Source: an uncultured bacterium
Lineage (GTDB): Bacteria; Cyanobacteriota; Vampirovibrionia; Gastranaerophilales; Gastranaerophilaceae
DNA length: 46,762 nucleotides
Direction of reading: 5' to 3'
Assembly: GCA_949292175.1 (NCBI GenBank)
Contig: CASEYJ010000010.1
Coordinates: 1-46,762 of the forward strand
The notes below the pieces were generated by a model. The model was not told where the DNA came from, did not search any database, and was given only the letters and a program-made list of their open reading frames with translations. Position numbers and translations under genes: made by a program. Below are positions 42,862 through 46,762 of the stretch, piece by piece (within the stretch, counting starts at the first letter, position 1; every line of letters starts with the position of its first letter).

Positions 42862-43182
42862 TCATTTCGCAATGCGGATTTTTTCAATCAACATCTTTAT
42901 GCGCTTTGTACCAACATTGTTTAAGAGTGTTTTGCCCCATATATAAATCAAAAGTGGTGCCACTATGATTACTCTTGGGTTGAGATTGTATGCTTTTTGA
43001 AAATCTAACTCAAATAAAGCATTAAAAGCTCGGGTCATTCCGCACCCCCAGCATTCGTGTCCGGTGATAAGTTTAAATAAACATATACAGTGTGTATTGT
43101 TTAAGGCAAACCACCTAACGCCAATATAAAAGAATATTGGTGCTAATGCTATTAATATAATGTTAAAGTCTCTCTTGAACAT
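42862..43182 (-). CDS. DUF2752 membrane protein
   Basis: A 106-residue membrane protein with the DUF2752 signature: 'CLFKLITGHECWGCGMTRAFNALFELDFQKAYNLNP', where Cys-x2-Cys and 'MTRA' are conserved. Two to three helices. Function unknown; the family is often found beside TM2 genes, as here. GAGAGAG precedes ATG. It opens the four-gene membrane cluster. Confidence 0.88.
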   Translation of the reverse strand: MFKRDFNIILIALAPIFFYIGVRWFALNNTHCICLFKLITGHECWGCGMTRAFNALFELDFQKAYNLNPRVIIVAPLLIYIWGKTLLNNVGTKRIKMLIEKIRIAK

Positions 43183-43316
43183 TACTCTCTCTTAACTACT
43201 CTTCACTTCCACATATACGGAGAATTCTATTTTTAACTTTAATATCTCATTTAAATTATGTAGATATTGTTACATTGTGAAAAATATTAAGATGATATTG
43301 TTCCCGAAAATAGAGC

Positions 43317-44123
43317 TTAAGAACCTAACTCGTGGGCCTTTTTAGTCGTTTTATCGATGACATCAAAGAATAATGAGTCAGATTTTTCTTCTTTCATAAC
43401 TGAAATTCCGACAAAAGTACATCCACCCTTTGTTGCGACATTATCAATTAATGTTTGTACAGGAGTTGTTCCTCTTTGTTCTACCATTTTTGCTGATCCT
43501 AGAGCGGTTTGGTTTGCCAGCATTAATGCTTTTTCATAGTCCAGACCAAGTTTCTCACCAGCACGAGCCATGTCTTCTATAACTTGGTAGAAAAATGCAG
43601 GGCCTGAACCTGAAATTGCTGTTACAATGTCAATTTGGGATTCTTCAACTTCAATGCATTTGCCAATCCCTGATAAAAGATTCATAACAAATTCAATATC
43701 CGCTTCGGTTGCAAATTCACCCTTGCAAACTCCGCTCATGCCTTCTTTTACGAGTGCCGGAGTGTTAGGCATGATTCTAACAATTCTGTGTTTGCCAATA
43801 ACATTTGAGATTTTTTCAGTGCTTACCCCAGCTGCAATTGATACGATAAGCTTGTCGTCTGTTAATTCGTCTTTTATTTCTTCAAGAATATCTTTTACGC
43901 AATTTGGTTTTGTTGCTATAAAAATAATGTCGCTGTCGATAGCAATTGCTTTGTTATCTGACAAAACTGTTATTCCAAGTCTTTCTTGTGCAGCTTCTGC
44001 TATTTCAGGATTAACTTCAGATCCTTTAATTTCAAGGTGTTCTTTCATTGATGAGCACAAGATGCCTTTGATAATAGCACTTGCCATTTTTCCACAACCT
44101 ATAAAACCTATTTTTTTGTTCAT
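43317..44123 (-). CDS. proC: Pyrroline-5-carboxylate reductase
   Basis: Last step of proline synthesis, NAD(P)H-dependent, cytoplasmic. 268 residues; Rossmann motif 'IGFIGCGKMASAIIKGI' at the start, 'IIFIATKPNCV', 'RIMPNTPALVKEGMSGVC' and the C-terminal 'AISGSGPAFFYQVIEDMARAGEKLG' and 'GTTPVQTLIDNVATKGGCT'. GGAGAGAGG precedes ATG. Divergent from rpmH with an overlapping promoter region of about 95 bases. Confidence 0.96.
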   Translation of the reverse strand: MNKKIGFIGCGKMASAIIKGILCSSMKEHLEIKGSEVNPEIAEAAQERLGITVLSDNKAIAIDSDIIFIATKPNCVKDILEEIKDELTDDKLIVSIAAGVSTEKISNVIGKHRIVRIMPNTPALVKEGMSGVCKGEFATEADIEFVMNLLSGIGKCIEVEESQIDIVTAISGSGPAFFYQVIEDMARAGEKLGLDYEKALMLANQTALGSAKMVEQRGTTPVQTLIDNVATKGGCTFVGISVMKEEKSDSLFFDVIDKTTKKAHELGS

Positions 44124-44150
44124 ATATTTTAACCTCTCTCCTGATATCTG

Positions 44151-44179
44151 TTGACTATTTGTTTTTTTTTATTTAACAT
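44151..44179 (+). promoter_or_regulatory. Promoter of rpmH
   Basis: TTGACT, 17 bases, TAACAT, followed by AAAAAGGA before ATG. A TATAAT on the opposite strand at 44184-44189 may serve proC. Confidence 0.55.
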
Positions 44180-44219
44180 TAGAATTATACGACAAATATA
44201 AGCAAAAAGGAATTAGAAA

Positions 44220-44372
44220 ATGAGACGTACACTAGAAGGAACAAAGATTAAAAGACAACACGTAAGCGGTTTTAGAGCTAGAATGTCTACCCCTGGCGGC
44301 AGAGAAGTTATCAACAGACGTCGTGCTAAAGGTCGTCATTCTCTTGGTATCGTTGCTAAAAAACGTGCGTAG
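44220..44372 (+). CDS. rpmH: Ribosomal protein L34
   Basis: A 50-residue basic ribosomal protein of the large subunit. It begins '[12 protein letters not shown]', then '[20 protein letters not shown]' and '[14 protein letters not shown]'; the SGFRARM..G..V...RR.KGRH pattern is L34, and TLxGT near the start is reminiscent of cyanobacterial L34 rather than the 'KRTFQPS' type of proteobacteria. AAGGA 9 bases upstream. Usual partner of rnpA, 82 bases downstream. Confidence 0.95.
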   Translation: MRRTLEGTKIKRQHVSGFRARMSTPGGREVINRRRAKGRHSLGIVAKKRA

Positions 44373-44398
44373 AAATATTATAATGTAATTTTAAACAG

Positions 44399-44431
44399 TA
44401 AACGGTGCATCTTATATAGACGGACCGTTTA
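44399..44431 (+). terminator. Hairpin between rpmH and rnpA, possible attenuator
   Basis: TAAACGGT (44399-44406) pairs with ACCGTTTA (44424-44431); weak T-run after it. Could lower rnpA expression relative to rpmH. Confidence 0.45.
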
Positions 44432-44454
44432 TTGTATTTAAGAGATTAGTTGTT

Positions 44455-44805
44455 ATGCTTCCGAAACATTTAAGGTTAACTAAAAATACGGCTTTTAGAG
44501 CTACATATAGAGTAAAAAATACGCATTATTGTTCGGGTTTGGCGCTATTTGTCGGTGTGCGTAAAAAAGATGATTCATTCACTAAAGTTGGTTTTGTTGT
44601 GAGTAAGAAAACTCATAAGCGTGCTGTTAAGCGAAATAGATTAAAAAGATTAATGAGAGAAAGTTACCGCTTATTGTTGAAAGAAGGTTGTGTTGGAAAT
44701 TCTAACGAGTATTTGTCTATAATATTTGTGGGGCATGAAAAAGCTATTGGAAAATCTTTTTCTGAAATATATGGAATAGTGAAAAAACTTTTAGAGGAGA
44801 TTTAA
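44455..44805 (+). CDS. rnpA: Ribonuclease P protein component
   Basis: Basic 116-residue partner of RNase P RNA in tRNA 5' maturation. 'FVVSKKTHKRAVKRNRLKRLMRESYR' is the RNR motif region (about 46-71) that binds the RNA; the N terminus 'RLTKNTAFRATYR' is also typical. Its stop shares one base with the next ATG. Follows rpmH as in most bacteria. Confidence 0.95.
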   Translation: MLPKHLRLTKNTAFRATYRVKNTHYCSGLALFVGVRKKDDSFTKVGFVVSKKTHKRAVKRNRLKRLMRESYRLLLKEGCVGNSNEYLSIIFVGHEKAIGKSFSEIYGIVKKLLEEI

Positions 44806-45326
44806 TGTTAGAGGGGTTGTATGTAGATCAGGTTCTTATGCACGAAAATATTCGAGCATATCCTATTATGCCACAGGAAACTTCCGGTGTAACCATGGGG
44901 TCGCAAGCTATCTATCGTTATTCCTTGAAGGAATCTGATTACCCGACAATTATAATTGTTGATCCAATTTATGACAATGCGAATAATGTGATTGTTCCTG
45001 GATATTATGGGTTAGCGCTATCAGATGAGAGAGATTTCTTAATATTAATTCAGAGTAAAAAGGCGTATGCGATAATCCCAGTGTTTAAGGTTGAAGAAGA
45101 CGCAACAGAGAGTAAGCGTTTGAATGATAAAAAATATAAAAAACAGTTAAAAAAAGAGGCTAAAGAACGCAAAGAGGTAAACGAAAAAAGAGCAAAAGTC
45201 GGGATGCCGCCTGATGAGGAGAAAGTTCATATGGAGGCATCAATAGAGTATAATCCAAAAGGGGATTATTACTTAATCAAGTATGAACGTGGAACGATTC
45301 GAGCTTGGGGTGCGATAAAGAAATAA
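44805..45326 (+). CDS. Unrecognised protein coupled to rnpA
   Basis: A 173-residue protein I do not recognise. The N-terminal 100 residues look like a beta-rich globular domain ('SDYPTIIIVDPIYDNANNVIVPGYYGLAL', 'FLILIQSKKAYAIIPVFKVEE'); then comes a highly charged Lys/Glu helix (about 105-135) and a short strand-rich tail ending 'RAWGAIKK'. No signal peptide or membrane helix. The ATG overlaps the rnpA stop, so it is translationally coupled. It occupies the place where yidD or yidC usually lies but resembles neither. Confidence 0.8.
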   Translation: MLEGLYVDQVLMHENIRAYPIMPQETSGVTMGSQAIYRYSLKESDYPTIIIVDPIYDNANNVIVPGYYGLALSDERDFLILIQSKKAYAIIPVFKVEEDATESKRLNDKKYKKQLKKEAKERKEVNEKRAKVGMPPDEEKVHMEASIEYNPKGDYYLIKYERGTIRAWGAIKK

Positions 45327-45327
45327 T

Positions 45328-46260
45328 TTAATAGGCGATAAGCACCAAATCTGCTTGTGGTAGTACTGCCTCGCTTCTTCTAATCATAAACTTGTAACCC
45401 AAATTCAGATTTTCAATTTTTTCTTTCATTTCAAAAAAATCTTCTCCTTTGTGATAAATCGCGATAAGAAGAATTGGTTTGTATTTTTTTATTGTGTTAA
45501 TCGCACCTTTGAATACCTTTGATTCAAAGCCTTCAACGTCCATTTTTATTAACCCAATCGGTTCATTTAATAATTCTAGCTCATTATCAAGCGTGTTGAT
45601 TTGTGCGAGTTCTTTTGTGTTGAATTCGATTTTGGTTGTTTCGCTTTTTTCTCCAAGTCCTTTTTGTATTAGTGTAATCTTCTTGTTACATGCTTCTTTT
45701 TCAAGAATTAAATTAATTGTGAGAATATTTTTTGAAAGAGGTTCATATATTCTTATGTTTGAGTCAGGGAAGTTTTTGTGAAACATGTAAGCTGTGTCAC
45801 CGTTGTAGCCTCCAATATCGATGATTGTTTTGCCATTAATGTTTTCATATTCAGATTTTGGCAAATCGTTTAGTCCATATTTATAGAAAAATAAGAACGG
45901 GTTAAAATTTGTGATTTCATCAAAAGGTTGGATAAAAGTTTTCTCAAAATCTCTATACTTTTTAAAAAGTTCCAGATCATACTTAGTCCAGACTTTCCGC
46001 TTGAGGGTTCCATCCCAATACTTGGTTAATGTCATAAAGTTGTCTATGTATTCGCAAGAGACATCATCGAGATTTTGTTTTAGCTTTTGAATTTTAAGTT
46101 GCATATCGTGATTGTGAAAATAATCTAAAAAATCCTTTTTCCAATAAAAATCAACTGCTTGTCCAAGATTGTACATGAGTTCTTTATTGAAGAGTTTTAT
46201 AAAGAATTTAGTTTTGTTTTCAACTTTCTTAAATCCGATTTCAAACATTCTGTTAAGCAT
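45328..46260 (-). CDS. FkbM-family methyltransferase
   Basis: A 310-residue S-adenosylmethionine-dependent methyltransferase. The C-terminal domain carries the SAM motif 'IIDIGGYNGDTAYMFHKNFP' (about 137), 'IRIYEPLSKN', 'IGLIKMDVEGFESKVFKGA' and 'PILLIAIYH', all typical FkbM; the first 125 residues are helical and family-specific. FkbM enzymes O-methylate sugars or polyketides; here probably a surface glycan. It ends two bases after the convergent gene. No Shine-Dalgarno sequence; a weak TATCAT sits seven bases before ATG. Confidence 0.88.
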   Translation of the reverse strand: MLNRMFEIGFKKVENKTKFFIKLFNKELMYNLGQAVDFYWKKDFLDYFHNHDMQLKIQKLKQNLDDVSCEYIDNFMTLTKYWDGTLKRKVWTKYDLELFKKYRDFEKTFIQPFDEITNFNPFLFFYKYGLNDLPKSEYENINGKTIIDIGGYNGDTAYMFHKNFPDSNIRIYEPLSKNILTINLILEKEACNKKITLIQKGLGEKSETTKIEFNTKELAQINTLDNELELLNEPIGLIKMDVEGFESKVFKGAINTIKKYKPILLIAIYHKGEDFFEMKEKIENLNLGYKFMIRRSEAVLPQADLVLIAY

Positions 46261-46298
46261 AAATAAATATTATGATAAAAATTTTTACAGGCAAGTAC

Positions 46299-46327
46299 TT
46301 GATTTTTGATTTTTAGCGTTACATAAT
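46299..46327 (+). promoter_or_regulatory. Promoter of the initiator tRNA gene
   Basis: TTGATT, 17 bases, CATAAT, predicting a start about 12 bases before the mature tRNA. Confidence 0.55.
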
Positions 46328-46346
46328 GGGATGTAAAATAAAATAT

Positions 46347-46423
<77 letters not shown>

Positions 46424-46433
46424 TTTAAAAGAA

Positions 46434-46463
46434 GGCTTCAGTTAATTATCTGAACCCTTTTTT
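46434..46463 (+). terminator. Terminator after tRNA-fMet
   Basis: GG-C-TTCAG pairs with CTGAA-C-CC around TTAATTAT (one C-C mismatch), followed by six T. The remaining bases to 46762 hold no supported gene, only a weak inverted repeat GGAATTT/AAATTCC at 46686-46709. Confidence 0.75.
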
Positions 46464-46762
46464 GTATGAATGTGTGCAAATTTGCAGTGGTTTGATGTGC
46501 AGTTCCTTAATGTTCTGATTGGAAATTTATTTCAAATTACTTTTGTTATGAACTAAATCAATTGATTGTATAAACAATGGATTATTCAAAATTTTAAAAT
46601 TGCTATCATTGAACAGACATTGCAGGAATTTGATTTTTTTGAACTAATAGGGGTGTGTTTCAAATATATCTTGATTTTTTTAGTCGGAATTTGCTAAAAA
46701 TAAAATTCCTGAACTGGCAAAAAAGTCCGATTACTGTCCGTCAATGTCTAAAACAAGACAGT

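Noticed and set aside
45328..46263. FkbM gene as a fifth leaderless case
   Set aside because: The candidate -10 (TATCAT) has no -35 or TG extension and the region is too AT-rich to judge.
46744..46762. Possible gene start (ATG TCT AAA...) at the right edge
   Set aside because: No ribosome site and too few codons before the window ends.
46464..46762. Gene or RNA in the last 300 bases
   Set aside because: No open frame of useful length, no cloverleaf, only one weak 7-bp inverted repeat.

Overview
The window looks like a chromosomal segment of an AT-rich, Gram-negative-type bacterium, most probably an uncultured member of the Cyanobacteria sister group (Melainabacteria/Vampirovibrionia, e.g. 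Gastranaerophilales). This is inference from four things: ribosomal protein L34 at 44220-44372 has the 'SGFRARM' core with a TLxGT start as in cyanobacteria; a prepilin begins with 'AFTLAEVLITLGIIG'; MurE carries the DNPR motif of meso-diaminopimelate enzymes; and codon use and intergenic DNA are very AT-rich. No 16S rRNA gene is present to confirm it.

Left part, about 1-12 kb, accessory. A cut-off serine recombinase meets the end of a five-gene, translationally coupled type I restriction-modification operon read leftwards: hsdM, a RhuM-family gene, a zinc-ribbon/DUF4145-like gene, hsdS and hsdR. It resembles the EcoR124I (type IC) family: HsdR has its nuclease residues at the same positions and HsdS carries tandem TAEL repeats that are known to change the recognition spacer. 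Next comes an unfamiliar block: a coiled-coil membrane protein with 40-residue repeats, an ADP-ribosyltransferase-like protein and a GNAT-like protein that share the same first 31 residues and the same 5' leader, a small secreted protein, three decayed copies of one C-terminal coding sequence, and a GC-richer structured element ending in a tRNA 3' end. This looks like a recombining effector or toxin locus.

Middle, about 12-26.9 kb, mostly core: a metallo-hydrolase divergent from an HxlR regulator; four flagellar rod genes (two flgF/flgG-like, flgB, flgC); an S4 RNA-binding protein; a phosphoesterase; a CNNM/CorC membrane protein; sigma factor FliA; a kdsC-TPR-lysC operon; an orphan histidine kinase; recJ.

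Right, about 26.9-46.8 kb: cell-wall and metabolism genes (murF, amidase, a class B penicillin-binding protein, murE, NagA-like), folate genes pabBC and pabA, a prepilin, an XRE regulator, a GlcF-like iron-sulfur protein, ilvD, a membrane-anchored kinase-like protein, a zinc-ribbon/TM2/DUF2752 membrane cluster, proC, rpmH-rnpA, a FkbM methyltransferase and the initiator tRNA.

The regulatory DNA shows two recurring themes: extended -10 promoters of the form TGnTATAAT, and several genes (amiC-like, murF, pabBC, glcF-like) whose -10 box ends only 6-7 bases before the start codon, which predicts leaderless mRNAs.
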